Source of the DNA: Cercis canadensis
Taxonomy: Eukaryota > Streptophyta > Magnoliopsida > Fabales > Fabaceae
Length of the DNA: 64,000 bases
NCBI GenBank assembly: GCA_003255065.1
Contig: QAOA01005876.1
Span: 64,639-128,638 of the forward strand
Direction: 5' to 3'
A program made the translations under genes and the position numbers. The notes below the pieces were generated by a model, which did not search any database, was not told the DNA's origin, and was given only the letters and a program-made list of their open reading frames with translations. Positions 17,036 to 28,779 of the stretch are shown in pieces (within the stretch, counting starts at the first letter, position 1; every line of letters starts with the position of its first letter).

Positions 17036-17325
17036 TAATTAATTGGCCGCTAGAGTACAAAGCCTTAGAAATAGGCACCGGTGCAAAGCAAAAGCAAAGG
17101 CCGTTTGATTCCACACGTGGCATGCATATCCAATGAACCAACTATGTTAATGGCTACTTGGAGAATCAATTTTTCGAAACCCATAACTTTGTCCCCCAAA
17201 TGTATTATAATTTACAGTTGATGAAATTCCTTTTTTTGTTCCATTCTTCTTTCTGTATTTCTTTTCTCCACCCAAGGTGAAAAATTTGTACTGCTGAATG
17301 AGCATTCAGAAACAGAATTGCAGAA

Positions 17326-17556
17326 ATGGCTCATCCTCCAATTACAATGGTTGTTTCCAAATCCATTCTATCTCTGCTCTTTAGTTCTCTTGCTTTCCTT
17401 TCAGACGTTGCCTTTGTAGACCCTCCTTATTATATCTGTTCAACAAGCACCAGCTACACAAATGGTAGTTTTTTTCAGAAAAACCTCAATAACGTGCTCG
17501 TTTCTCTACCCATTAATGCTTCTATCTCCAAGTCCTATAAGGAAACTAACAACTAA
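17326..17556 (+). pseudogene. DUF26 (Gnk2-type) gene 5' fragment in MULE
   Basis: A 76-codon frame starting MAHPPITMVV. It has a hydrophobic signal-peptide-like stretch, then DPPYYICSTSTSYTNGSFF and NLNNVLVSLPINASIS, matching the start of the DUF26/stress-antifungal domain of cysteine-rich receptor-like kinases and secreted relatives. It stops after about 45 domain residues, so only the 5' end of the donor was captured. Alternative: an expressed small secreted peptide, for which there is no evidence. Confidence 0.75.
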
Positions 17557-17599
17557 CCAGTAAAACAGAGTAGCTAACAAGTAAAACAGAGCATAACAA

Positions 17600-18334
17600 A
17601 TGGAAGTAAAAAATGATGTAAAACTCGCAACTAGGATAACCCATTTCTTTCTGCATGACCACCACAACCCAGTCCTTCATTTATTTAATAACAGCAAGCT
17701 GGAAAAGTGCAACAGAAACCACATAAGAGAGGCTGTGAACCATGGGTATGCCCAGAAAGCCCTTATTCTGTTCCGCCAAATGAAGTGAAGTGGCGCAAAA
17801 CCCGACAATTCCACTTACCCCTTTGTGGTGAAAGCCTGTGCCAAACTAACCCATTTGTTGCACTCGCAAATCATCCATGCCCATGTTGCGAAATCTTGGT
17901 TTCAATCAATTTTTGTGCAAACTGCAATGGTTGACATGTATATTAAATGCGGTCAACTGGGCGATGCATACAACCTCTTTGACACAATGCCAGTGAGGGA
18001 CGTTGCTTCTTGGAATGCAATGCTTTTGGGTTTTGCGCAGTCGAGTTTCCTTGATTGGGTGTTCTGTCTTTTATATCAGATGAGGTTTGCTGGGATTCAT
18101 CTTGACTCGGTCACTGTTTTGGCACTGACTCATGCTATATTGCATACTAAAAATTCGAAATTTATGACTGCCATACATTCTTTGGGAATTCAAATTGGAA
18201 TAAATATTGATGTTTCGGTAGCTAACACTTTGATTGCTGCATATGCCAAATGTGGTGACTTGGGTTCGGCAGAGATAGTATTTAATGAAATTGACGGTGG
18301 TTTGAGGTCTCTCGTCTCCTGGAATTCCCTATAA
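17600..18334 (+). pseudogene. PPR gene fragment in MULE
   Basis: PLS-type PPR sequence in one frame, interrupted by a single TGA (17786-17788) right after LFRQMK. It resumes SGAKPDNSTYPFVVKACAK, then HAHVAKSW, VDMYIKCGQLGDAYNLFDTM, RDVASWNAMLLGFAQ, and ends AYAKCGDLGSAEIVFNEI...VSWNSL. It covers about 4-5 repeats, where a full PPR protein has many more. It differs from the PPR relic at 12124-12790, so the donor was another locus. Confidence 0.82.
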
Positions 18335-18704
18335 AAGGATGAATCAGAGAGTAACTCAGTACCGAGCAGTGATTCCAGCTTCTGCTCGTCACTGAGTCAT
18401 GGGGTGAGCAATGGTGTTGCATGCATGGCTGAGTCAACTCGGGGTACATCGAACTCATTGAGTCACGCAACTAGAATGGACATTGGACGCGGAAGGACTT
18501 TGGTGTGTGTTGTTGGGTTTCTAAAGTGGGGAAGTTTGTTAATTATTGTCAAATAGTGTGGGAAAAATTTTAATTTCAATAAATCTTTGCCTCTTAGGTC
18601 AGCATCAAGTTAGGTGATTACGTGGCTCAATCTCAGCCTTTGTTTTTGCTTTGCACCGGTGCCCATTTCTAAGGCTTTGCACTCTAGACGTGGCCTAATT
18701 AATT

Positions 18705-19980
18705 AGTGGTCATATGAAATTATTTTAATGGTCATAAATAGCTATGAATTAAAACTTCTACTATACTAAGGGCAAGTAGTCACATGACATTTAGTCTTAT
18801 TTAAAAAAAAAAAAGACATTAATTTAATAAACATGAATAGTTACAAAGTAAAGTATGAGTCAAAATCTTACATACAATTGATCTACTTGTATCAAAAGGA
18901 GGTATGAATTAATCTAATGATCATAAAAGGCTATGAATTAAAATTTCTCTACACTAGTGACAAATTTAATGGTCACATAAAATGAATTTAACAATTATAG
19001 AGACATTTGAAATAATGTATGAGCTAAAGTATTTTGTGAGATTAACCTTGTATCAAAAGTTTTAGAGAGGGCCTAGTCCAATGCTAATTACCACTTATTA
19101 AATTTAATTTAATTTAAATCCAATAACATGAAATTATACTTTCTCTTATTATGTTTACGCTAATTAAGTTTAATTTAGTGTTACTAATTAGTGTAATTAC
19201 TTTTTATTATATTGTGTATAATTTAATCATAAAAAGATTATCTCTAAATTGATATTATAAATTAAAATGAAAATAAAAACAGTAGCAAAATTTTTAAAAA
19301 AACTTATATAAAATTATACATGCACTAACACAATTTAATTATAAATCAATTAGTAAAGACTTACAAAAATAAATTTGTCTTAAACCAATTAGCCTCAACC
19401 ATTACTATTAACTTATTACAAATCACACTTGCCCCAATACCAATGAGAATTAAGTTCCTACTTTGGTAATTAAAGAAAATTTATTACTAATCTCTAACTT
19501 TTGATTCACTATCACTAATTAAATTTAAAATTTAAGAAATTATTTTTAGTTGGGCATCATTTGCAAATTTTTTCAACTACCAACCAACGTTTAAATTTTT
19601 TAAAACTTACACACTTAACTGGACCACACGTTAAATTAAATCTTCTACACTTTTACTTGTGGTACTTATAGAGGATGATTTGGCAAATAAATGATTATTC
19701 AATGAGTAAAATAATGTAATAAATAAATTATGAATTAAAATAACATTTGAGAAATAATTTAATGATAAAAAATATATGTTATTCAAAAGATAAAAAAAGA
19801 AAGTAAAACGTATAGAGAGATAGACTTTTCTTAAGTGTCTACATGTGTATTTTATTATTTTATTTTTACTTACCATATTATAAAATGTATCAATTTTTTT
19901 TTATGTAGTGGACTAGTCTTTTGTGTGAAAAAAGATAGATTATTGCATTTTTTTTTTTTTGAGGTGAAAGAAAGCTTCAA
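18705..19980. other. AT-rich spacer (unit A)
   Basis: Very AT-rich, collinear with 39297-40720 in unit B apart from small indels. The largest indel is about 150 bp, present only in B near 40220-40370. No gene seen. Confidence 0.6.
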
Positions 19981-19984
19981 TTGA

Positions 19985-21092
19985 GAAGAAACATCTTAAA
20001 GCAATGCATCAAGAAGCTTCCATTAAGAAGAAGCATTTGAAAGCAATACATCAAGAAGAAAAGATGGAGATCATCCATCCAGATCATTGATTCTGAAGAA
20101 GATGATGCCTATTTAGCAAATCTGGGCCATACCATTCCTTTTACTATGGACAAAAGTTTAAGGTTTTTGTGTTGTTAATTACGATTTTGAGTTCGAACAT
20201 TAAATTTACAAGTTTTAAAAACGGTTTTAGTATCACTCAGCTACAAGCAATTTAGTGACAAAAGAGAAGTTAACACTATGTAAATTAGAGGAAAGTTCCC
20301 CAATGCCTTCTAAGATCCCTCCCAACTCAGACCAATCCTGCCTACATTTGGAAAGGCCGTCAGATTACCACTTTGCAGTCCCCTTGAAATTCCAACGGAT
20401 GCAAACACATGTCCAATGCAAACTGCACTCCTTCCCTCAAAGCCAAAGTATTGTGGCCTCAGCCAAGAAATTACCGTGACAATCTCTAGCAACTAAGCCA
20501 AAACCACCCACTAATGTTTCATTGTTCACAGCAGCATCGACATTTATTTTTACTTTACTTTCCTCAGGAGCCTTCCACTGCACATTATGCCTACTTTCAT
20601 GTGGCTGGGCTGTACGATGATATTCCCTTCTTGTTGCTTCCATAAAATCAGACCAGAAAAGAGTTGCTGCATGAATTACCCTTCATGGTAATCTAGATTT
20701 CTTCCCAAAGATTCTTTGATTTCTTTCCACCATATATGCCACATTAGCACGATAACCCACTGGAGTTGTTCTTTGCTCAGATTTGAGAAGCTATATATAT
20801 TCACCCCAATCCCATGACGAATGTCCCCTCAAGTTTGCAAACACGTCACTCAGGCCAGCTTGCCGCCATCTTTCCTGGGTATACTCAGCAGTAGCACTCC
20901 CAGAAAACATGCAAAAAAGTTTCATTTTCACCAGGACAGAATTCATAAAATAGTGCTAGGGGAATGTGCTTTTTGCATAAATTGACTTTAGAGGGGAGAA
21001 CGTCATGAAGGATTCTCCAGAGAAATATTTTCATTTTGTTTGGGATCTTTAATGCCCAAACTTTCCTCCATAAGCCAAGCTCTGGTTCAGAT
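19985..21092 (-). mobile_element. LINE ORF2 3' part (zf-RVT and RNase H), unit A
   Basis: Minus-strand relic of a plant non-LTR retrotransposon. Reading leftwards: a zinc-binding reverse-transcriptase region (WRKVWALKIPNKMKIFLWR, then NLCKKHIPLALF) at about 20880-21090. Then comes an RNase H domain (WKAPEESKVKINVDAAVNN, GGFGLVARD) at about 20437-20600, and a remnant of its C-terminus near 20060-20110. Stops and frameshifts are present. The 5' part continues beyond the copia insertion at 27113. Confidence 0.8.
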
Positions 21093-21398
21093 TGTCAGAA
21101 TTACAACTGTCATTTTTTTAAGTTCACTTACAGTGGTTGTTTTATTTTGACTAAGTCAATAAGTTTGTTAGTTTTCATTTTATTTAGGGGACAGTTATAG
21201 TCTTTTCTTGTTGAATAATTTTAGGAGCACGTTGGCTCCATTAGTCCACTAAGTCAAGTTAGTTGAGATATTCTAGAGAAGTTCAGTTGAATACACACAT
21301 CAGCACTTCAGTTTTCTTTCCTCTGTATCTTTCTTAATCTTTATTAAGTAATAAAATTCTTCTTTTCGTTCATTTGTTTTGTGGAACAATCCTCTGCA
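21093..21398 (+). repeat. Copia 5' LTR (shortened)
   Basis: About 306 bp matching the 3' LTR at 26757-27112 but lacking about 20 bp near its start and about 27 bp in the middle. The internal sequence enters gag directly without a recognisable primer-binding site. Confidence 0.8.
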
Positions 21399-22299
21399 GA
21401 GACTACATTGAGCATGTTCGTGATATAAAGTCACCAAAGCAAGTGTGGGAGACACTTGAAAGGCTGTTCACGAAGAAAAATACAATGCGGTTGCAATATT
21501 TGGAAAATGAACTTGACGGAAATTTTGATGTGGGTTTGAAGGGGTTTATGTTGTAAACTCCGTCAAGATTCTATTTTTTGTAGCAGAAATAGGGGAGTTT
21601 ACTAGGTGAGGTAGAAAAGGCGTAAGTTTGAAAGTGAAGAAATATTTAATATTTTTTGCTGAAGAAATAGAGATTTATGAACTTGCTAGGACCACCAAGG
21701 TACTCTTTCAATTGAAGAATATTTTTTGAAAGTTAAAAATGTGTTCTGAAATTTCAGAGCTGGATACGGAGGAGCTTGTGAGTGATGCACGTTTGTGTCG
21801 TTATCTTGTTCATGGGTTGCAGAAAGAGTTTATGCCTTTCATTTCTTCCGTACAAGGTTGGACAAGTCAGCCTTCAATCATTGATTTGGAAAATTTACTT
21901 TCAAATCAAGAAGCATTAGAGAAACAAGCTACCAACAGCAGTAAGCCTACTTCACAAATGGAGGATGTTCTATACGCCAAGGACCAATGGAAAAAGAACT
22001 TTTCCTCCAAGCAGTCATCAGGTGACCAGTCCAGAACTAGGTGGCAGTCCGAGGGAAAATCAAAGGGCTGTTATAGATGTGGAAAGCAGGGACACATTAA
22101 GCGAGATTGCTGAGTGAAAATAGTGTGTAATCGTTGCGGAAAACCAGGACATATCAAGCCAAACTGTTGTGTTAAATTGAAAGAAGAAGGAGCAAATGTT
22201 GCACATGAAAATAATGAGTCTGAGCAACCAAATTGGGAAAAATGCTTGTCCATTGAAGTTTTTGATCAGCCAGCTAGTGTGACTTCTGTTATGCACTAG
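21399..22299 (+). pseudogene. Copia gag (degenerate)
   Basis: Pieces include SPKQVWETLERLFTKKNTMR, and two CCHC zinc knuckles, CYRCGKQGHIKRDC (about 22072-22113) and CNRCGKPGHIKPNC (about 22129-22170). A TGA lies between them in the same frame. The N-terminus is missing. Confidence 0.8.
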
Positions 22300-22339
22300 A
22301 CTGACGCACCTACAGATGTCAATGCTGTCATAGACTATA

Positions 22340-23482
22340 ATAAGGAATGGATTGTGGATTCTGGTTGTTCTCATCATGCAACAAGAAATGCTGCTCTACT
22401 TTCTGATGTTCGTCCACATTGTGGGAAAAAGGGTCATTGCGACAGCTAATAATTCATTACATCCTGTGATGAAAGAAGGAAATTTCAAAGAAGGTAGCTT
22501 GAACGACAGAGGTGTTTCTCTCAAAGATGTTTATCATGTTCCAGGCTTGAAGAAAAATCTTGCTTCAGTTTCTCAAATTACTGATTCTGGGAGGTATGTT
22601 CTCTTTGGTCCAAATGATGTTCAAGTTCTTTCTAATGTGAAGCATGTTGTAGCTAATATTTTATTTACTGGAAAAAGAAAAGAATCATTATATGTATTGT
22701 TTGCAAATGATGCATATGTTGAAAAGACTACCCATAATGCAAGTGCAGCACTTTGGCATGCTCGTTTAGGCCATGTTGGTCATCAATTGTTGCAAATAAT
22801 TTCTACAAAGAAACTCCTTGATGGTGTTCTTGTTTTTAAGGCAAATCATCATAATGTAGTTTGTCTTGGTTGCCAATATGGAAAATCTCATCGTCTTCCC
22901 TTCCCAAATTCAAAGAACAGAGCTTCTGCTATATTATAGTTGATCCATTCAGATCTCATGGGGCTTACAAAAAATTCTAGCTGCACAGGTTTTCAGTATG
23001 TAATGGTTATGGTGGATGACTTTTTCCTGTTCAGTTGGGTTTATTTTTTGAAACACAAAAACAAAGCTTTCTTAAAATTTATGCAGTTCAAGCAGGAGGT
23101 GGAGAAAGAATTTTGGGCACCAATAAAGTGTCTTCGCACTGACAATGGAGGAGAATACATGTCCGAACAATTCCAAAATTACTGCAGAGAACATGAGATT
23201 TAGCGTCAAATGACTTGTCTAGAAACTCCACAACAAAATGGAATTGATGAGCGCAAGTTGGCACATCTTACATCTATGTGCTTGTCATGGCTGCATGCAA
23301 AGAGTCTTCCAAGGGAGTTGTGGGCAGCTGGTATTCAGTCAACTTGTCATGTTATCAATTGTTTGCCTTTGTGGCTAGGGAAATCATCTCCTTTTGAAGT
23401 GTTGTACCATCAAAAACCCAATGTAAGTTATTTTCGAGTTTTTGGATCTGTTTGTTATGTTCATGTTTCAAAAACTAATTGA
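22340..23482 (+). pseudogene. Copia protease and integrase (degenerate)
   Basis: Aspartic protease motif WIVDSGCSHHAT at about 22350, then a frameshift. Next are the pre-integrase motif (ALWHARLGHVGHQ) and zinc-binding Cys pair (CLGCQYGK). The catalytic core follows (DLMGLTKNS...VDDFFLFSWVYF, RTDNGGEY, TPQQNGIDERK). In-frame stops at 22937-22939 and 23201-23203 break it. Confidence 0.85.
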
Positions 23483-23743
23483 ACTAAACTAGACCCAAAA
23501 GCTAGGTGTTGTATTTTTGTTAGTTATGATACTCATAAGAAAGGATGGAGATGTACGGATCCAGAAACAAAGAAGGTTATAGTTTCATGTGATGTGGTGT
23601 TTGATGAAGTGTCATCCTAGCAAGCTGATGCAAAAGACTTAATTGATTTTGCACCTTTTTCTGGAGATGCTGCATCCAGTGAGAGGGGGAGCAATATTTC
23701 TTCATCTAAGGAAAACATTCAGCAAGATGAGATTCCTAATGCT

Positions 23744-24618
23744 GTGATTCGAAAATCATCAAGACAAAGGAAGCAACTTGATTATTTAGCTGACTATGAA
23801 GTTGAGCTAAATTATTCTTTTGTTCTATCTTGTTTTTTTTTTTTTTTTTNTTTTTTTTTATTGAAGATTCATCTGATAGCGAGCCCAAATCTTACCATGA
23901 AGCTAAGGGGATTTCTGAGTGGGAAGAAGCAATGAAAGAAGAAATTTCAGCCTTGAACAAGAATTGCATGTGGGAGCTTGTTCTAAAACCAAAAGATGCT
24001 GATCTAGTCACATGCAAATGGGTTTACAAGCTTAAGAAGAAGGCTGATGGCATTATTGACAGGTACAAAGCTCGTCTTGCTGCTCATGGCTTTTCTCAGC
24101 AATATGGCTTAGATTACGAGGAAACTTTCAGCCCTGTTGCTAAAGTGGTAATAGTTCGTACAATTATTTCCTTGGTTGCAAATAAAGGATGGAAACTATG
24201 GCAACTAGGTGTGAAGAATGCATTCCTATATGGGGAGTTGGATCGTGATATCTTTATGGAACAACCACATTGTTTTACTTCAAAGGAGTTTCCTTATCAT
24301 GTTTGTAGACTTAAGAAGGTCTTGTATGGCCTTAAACAAGCTCCACGAGCTTGGATTGGTAAGATTGCTCAATATCTTGAATTTTGTGGTTTTATGTCTT
24401 CAAATGCAGATCCAAATCTATTTGTTAAGAAAACACCCAAAATGAGCACAATGCTTATTCTCTATATGGATGATATGATAATTACTGGAGACAATGATGT
24501 TGAACTAATTCGTCTTCAAGAAGCTTTGACTATCTGTTTTGAAATGAAGAGTTTGGGTGAAGCTATCTGTTTCCTTAGCTTAGAAATTGAAAGATCATAT
24601 GGTTATTTTGTATCTTAA
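23744..24618 (+). pseudogene. Copia reverse transcriptase (degenerate)
   Basis: RT domain from WEEAMKEEISALNKN. It includes KARLAAHGFSQQYGLDYEETFSPVA, LKKVLYGLKQAPRAW and the active-site LYMDDMIITG. It ends at a TAA at 24616-24618. A homopolymer with one N (23850) lies just before. The RNase H part is separated by a solo LTR. Confidence 0.88.
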
Positions 24619-24679
24619 TAAGGTTATGCAGCAAGATTACTGAATCGTTTTCGTTTGGGGGAGTCAAAAGCAATGAGCA

Positions 24680-26036
24680 TGAGAGTTGCAGGAAATACTC
24701 CTAGAGGGGGTGAATAGAAGTTGTTAAAAATTGCTCATAAAAAATGAATTCAAATCACAAATTTGTTTAAGAACTGGTTCTTACAAACTAGTTCTTAAAA
24801 ACTAGTTCTACGCCAGATACCAGATTTGAATATAGCAGAATAACTTAGCACATCATAAAGAACAACAACAAAAAATTATCCAGAGAAATCAAAGATGAAG
24901 ACAGAGAAGATTCACAAGTGTAAATAGCTCAAAATTAAAAAGATGAAGGGAAAGAGAATATGCATAAGTCTTTATAGTGGTTCAGCTTAAAAAGCCTACA
25001 TCTACTTCTCCCACAAATGGGGTTCCACTAGTCTTTCAAGTTTATTTGTCCAAGCTTTATAAGTTTATTTTTCCAAGTTTCTCCAAGCTTAACAAGTTTA
25101 TTTTTCTAAGCTTCTCTAAGCTTAACTATGGTTTTTGTTTCTCAAGCTCACCATGAATTCTCTCTCTCTAACTCTAGAGATCACTCTCATGGATTTCTAT
25201 CATAGAAATCCAAAATACAAAACCTAAGTGTTTTGGTTTAGCCCCAAGAAGAAACTCTCTCAAAGAGTAGATATGAAACAATGAGAAACTTGAAGCATGA
25301 GAAGATGGCCGAGAGGAAGAAGAAGAGCAAAGCTCTCAACAATGGCTTCCTTCTCTCTCTAGAATGTTTTCCTCTTTCTTCACTTCATGCCTTGACCGAA
25401 GCCTTTAAAGTCTTCTTTCTTTTTATTTGCTTTCTTGTGCATGTGAGGTCTTCACAAAAGGCTAGGAGAGGTCTTGAAACCTTTCTCTTCATTTAGCGTA
25501 GATCCTCGTCCACATTAGCAATATTGAAAGACGCTCGTTATTCAGAAACAAGAACTGGTTCTAAAGAACAAGTTCAGCTAGCTCTTGAAGGCTCAAAGAA
25601 TATCTCTTCTTTCGTGTGCACGTGAGGTACCTTAAGAAAGGCTAAAATGAAGTCTTCCACTAGTTGACACAAAACCCATCATTCATCATGACTTTTTAGA
25701 TAGACTTTTCCTTGGAATAAAGACCTTACACAAATCACACTTTACACAAATCACTTCTCCAAACTTAGCTAACATGACTTAGTCAGATTGCAAAAAGATG
25801 AAGTTTGGCTGGAGTCTGTGATAGACTTTGTCCACATCAGCAATCTTGGCTGGAGGCTAGAACTGGTTCTTAAGAACAAGTTCTGCAAGACTTCACTTGA
25901 AGATTGTGCTGGACAACAACTTAAATAACATAGCAAAGATTAATAGCAACAAGAAAAACAACACATATAAGAAATAATAAGGCACAAGACATTATTGTTA
26001 TCATCAAAACAAGATCAGAGACATGTGGGGCTAACA
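24680..26036 (-). mobile_element. Solo LTR 1 (nested in copia)
   Basis: 1357-bp solo LTR with ends TGAGAGTTGCAGG and GGGCTAACA, flanked by the perfect 5-bp duplication GAGCA (24675-24679, 26037-26041). On the minus strand it reads TGTTAGCCCCAC..., a copia-type LTR start. It shares its ends and body with the LTRs at 32328 and 54634. It contains 'caagttta...aagctt' minisatellite-like units at about 25037-25130. Confidence 0.88.
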
Positions 26037-26041
26037 GAGCA

Positions 26042-26756
26042 TACCTATGCAACCATGTTTGAAGCTAACTAAGCATGAAGGAAGGCCAATGAAGGAAGGT
26101 AGTTTATTTTATTTAACTATCACAAGACCAGATATTGCATATTCTGTTGGAATCATTTTAATTTATGGATAATCCATGTGAGGGTCATTTTACTGTAGCA
26201 AAGCAGATTCTTTGCTATGTGAAAAGCACTTTGAATTTTGGGCTAATGTACAAACATGATACACCATTTGTTTTGAGTGGTTTTGTTGATGCATATTGGA
26301 CTGCTGATGTTAATGACAGACACTTCACAACTGGTTATTATTTCAATATGGGTTCAGCTACAGTATCATGGTATAGTAAAAAGCAGAAGATTGTTGCTCT
26401 TTCAAGTTGTGAAGCTAAGTATGTAGTAGCTACTATGCCACTCAAGAGTGTATTTGGCTTAAGAGGCTCATTCAAGAAATGGTTTCAGCCCTCCATCATT
26501 CAATTCCTATTCATTGTGACAATGAAAGTGCAATAAAACTTGCTGGAAATCTAGTGTTTCATGCACGGACAAAACACATTGAAATTCAGTATCATTTTAT
26601 TCAAAAAAAGGTGCTGACTCAGGAGATCGAGTTGCTGCATATACGAACCAAAGATCAAGTGGTAGATATCTTCACCAAAGCACTTAGCAAAGCTAAATTT
26701 GAAGTGTTTCGAGAAGTTCTTGGTGTTCTTGATAGTAAGTTTGAACTAAGGGGGAG
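26042..26756 (+). pseudogene. Copia RNase H (degenerate)
   Basis: HFTVAKQILCYVKST, SGFVDAYWTADVNDRHFTTG and ALSSCEAKYVVA, then a frameshift to HCDNESAIKLAGN and HIRTKDQVVDIFTKALS. This is the usual C-terminal copia order, ending at the polypurine tract. Confidence 0.85.
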
Positions 26757-27112
26757 TGTTAGAAATTAGTGCAAATAACTTATTGTTACTACTGTCATTT
26801 TTTTAAGTTCACTTACAGTGTTTATTTTATTTTGAATAAGTCAATAAGTTTGTTAGTCTTCATTTTATTTAGGAGTCAGTTATAGTCTTTTCTTGTTGAA
26901 TAATTTTAGGAGCACGTTGGCTCCATTAGTCCGCTAAGTCAAGTTAGTTGAGATATTCTAGAGAAGTTCTCATTATAAATTGAAGTGTGTACTGTCAGTT
27001 GAATACACATAGCAGCACTTCAGTTTTCTTTCTTCTGTATCTTTCTTAATCTTTATTGAGTAATAAAATTCTTCTTTCCGTTCCTTTGTTTTGTGGAACA
27101 ATTCTCTGTACA
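26757..27112 (+). repeat. Copia 3' LTR
   Basis: 356-bp LTR beginning TGTTAGAAATT directly after the polypurine tract, partner of 21093-21398. The exact right border is uncertain by a few bases. Confidence 0.82.
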
Positions 27113-27360
27113 TGTCTTTTATTCACACATATGACCTAGCAGAACTATCCTCATTATGACCCAAATGTTTCCTCCATTATTAAATTTTCTGGTGCATTCA
27201 TCCATGGTGATACCGGTTTGAAACGCAAAGGCATTGGGAGCCATGGATCATGCTACACCTTGATATTGTGCCCATCATGAACCCACCAACACAAACTTTT
27301 CTTTAATAGCTCGCAGCCTTCCACTTCTCCATGTGAAAGAAAGGTTAACAAATATGGCTG
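27113..27360 (-). mobile_element. LINE ORF2 fragment continued (unit A)
   Basis: Minus-strand coding remnant with SLCWWVHDGHNIKV and HDPWLPMPLRFK. This is the W-x-x-G-D-G/D-x-W-L-P region that precedes the zinc-binding domain in plant LINE ORF2. It was once continuous with 19985-21092. Confidence 0.7.
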
Positions 27361-27433
27361 ACTTTTTTTTTCTATTGACCTTATAAGCGTCTTACGATTT
27401 AAGTAGTTTATAGGAGATTAAAATTTCAAACTA

Positions 27434-27983
27434 GGCTTAATTACAATTTTGGTCCCCCTATTTTAACCACTTGAACATTTTGGTCATCCTTCTTTAAAAA
27501 TGAACTATTGAGTCCCTCTATATTCATAAAATGTACAAGTTTAATCTATTTATGTTTAAGTCAAAATTCTTAGGTTTATTTCAAGGTGTAAAGTTCTCTG
27601 ATTTATAATCTCACCGTTCCGATTGAAGAGCTACGTCTTGTGAATCTCCCTATTAAATTTCAGCTCGATCTAACGGTGAAAAAGTCTAAATTTTTGGTTA
27701 GATGAAAACTTATGGTTTTGGTATTTTAGGTTGAGTCCTACCGTTAGATCGAGCTAAAATTTAGTGAGGAGGTTCACAAGATTCAGCCCTTCAATCTGAA
27801 CGGTGAGATTATGAATCAAAAAACTTTACACCTTGAATTAAACCTAAGAATTTTGACTTAAAGATAAATGGACTAAACTTGTACATTTTATGAATATAGA
27901 GGGACTCAATAGTTCATTTTTAAAGAAGGGGGACCAAAACGTTCAAGTGGTTAAAATAGAGAGATCAAAATTACAATTAAGCC
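27434..27983. mobile_element. Foldback Mutator-type MITE with 9-bp TSD
   Basis: A 550-bp element whose two halves are extended inverted repeats of each other. It begins GGCTTAATTACAATTTTGGT and ends with the complement (AATTACAATTAAGCC). It is flanked by the exact 9-bp duplication TTCAAACTA (27425-27433, 27984-27992). There is no coding content. The transcript would fold into a long hairpin. Confidence 0.85.
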
Positions 27984-28001
27984 TTCAAACTATTATCTAA
28001 C

Positions 28002-28002
<1 letters not shown>

Positions 28003-28039
<37 letters not shown>

Positions 28040-28525
28040 TTTAACAAATATATCAGCCCATAATTTAGCCCAAGTAAAATGGGCATTCTCTTAAACTTTC
28101 TTCCCACTTTTTTAAGTCTATTACTAATTTAATTAATAAAACAATCAGAATTAAATAATATAAACTTAAAAGACAGAATTAAATAATATTAGACTTAAAA
28201 GACAAAAGACAAAAGGAAGTGGAAGAGGTAACGATACAGGGAAAGAAGGGAGGGAGAGCGAGCAGAGGGAGCTAAGGAGGGAGAAGGAAACAGAGCGAGC
28301 CAAGCGGTGAGAAAGAAATAGAGAGAGCTAAGCGGGGAGAAAGGGAGCACATCCAAAAAGAAGAATTGAAATTTCAGATTTAGTGTGGTAATCCTGTGTC
28401 TCCCTTTCTTCCGTTTCTTCTTCTTCTTCCTCATCTCTCTCTTGGGATGTTTTTCTTCCACGGCTCAGTTTCTTTGTTGAATTGGGAAGAAGATGTGCCG
28501 ACGAATTCGTTTGGCTCAGTTTCTT
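28003..28525. repeat. Purine-rich block ending unit A
   Basis: Starts with a (TA)n run and continues with GGGAG/GAGAGA-rich sequence. Collinear with 41905-42960 of unit B and carries the empty site (GGGAGAAG, 28279-28286) of the hAT MITE there. No gene assigned. Confidence 0.75.
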
Positions 28526-28779
28526 TTTTTTTCTTTCTTTTTGTTATTAAATAAATAAAGTTAAATTTTTTTAGTTTAGATATCAAATAATCAAATATGT
28601 TGGTACACCAAATACCTTTTGGATAATTTGATCACAATTAATTAGTAGCAACTAGATGATTCACAAGTGCATGAATCTCGGTTGTCGCAAAACAAAAATG
28701 AAAGACAAAAGAAGCATCTAACAAGTGTATGAAGCCAACAGTAGCAAGTGAGTCATCATAGACACGTCTAGAAAGGCGN

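Larger units (their letters stand above)
17045..18695. mobile_element. Pack-MULE carrying DUF26 and PPR fragments
   Basis: A 1651-bp insertion bounded by terminal inverted repeats of about 58-60 bp. The left TIR (17045-17102) begins GGCCGCTAGAG; the right (18636-18695) is its complement and begins GGCCACGTCTAGAG. Both contain CACCGGTGCAAAGCAAAA. It is flanked by the exact 9-bp direct repeat TAATTAATT (17036-17044, 18696-18704). Unit B keeps the empty site with a single TAATTAATT (39288-39296). TIR length and a 9-bp TSD indicate a Mutator-like element. There is no transposase; inside are two host-gene fragments. The captured content, together with the unoccupied paralogous site, makes this a well-supported Pack-MULE. 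Confidence 0.88.
21093..27112 (+). mobile_element. Ty1-copia element nested in LINE (unit A)
   Basis: Degenerate copia element with both LTRs in the order gag, protease, integrase, RT, RNase H. It is inserted into the LINE, whose coding sequence flanks it on both sides. No matching target duplication is visible at the ends I assign. The 5' internal region is deleted (no primer-binding site or gag N-terminus), many stops are present, and a solo LTR (24680-26036) sits inside the RT/RNase H interval. A polypurine tract (AAGGGGGAG) precedes the 3' LTR. Unit B has no such insertion. Confidence 0.9.

Noticed and set aside
22060-22377. Minus-strand frames opposite the zinc knuckles
   Set aside because: Antisense of copia gag.
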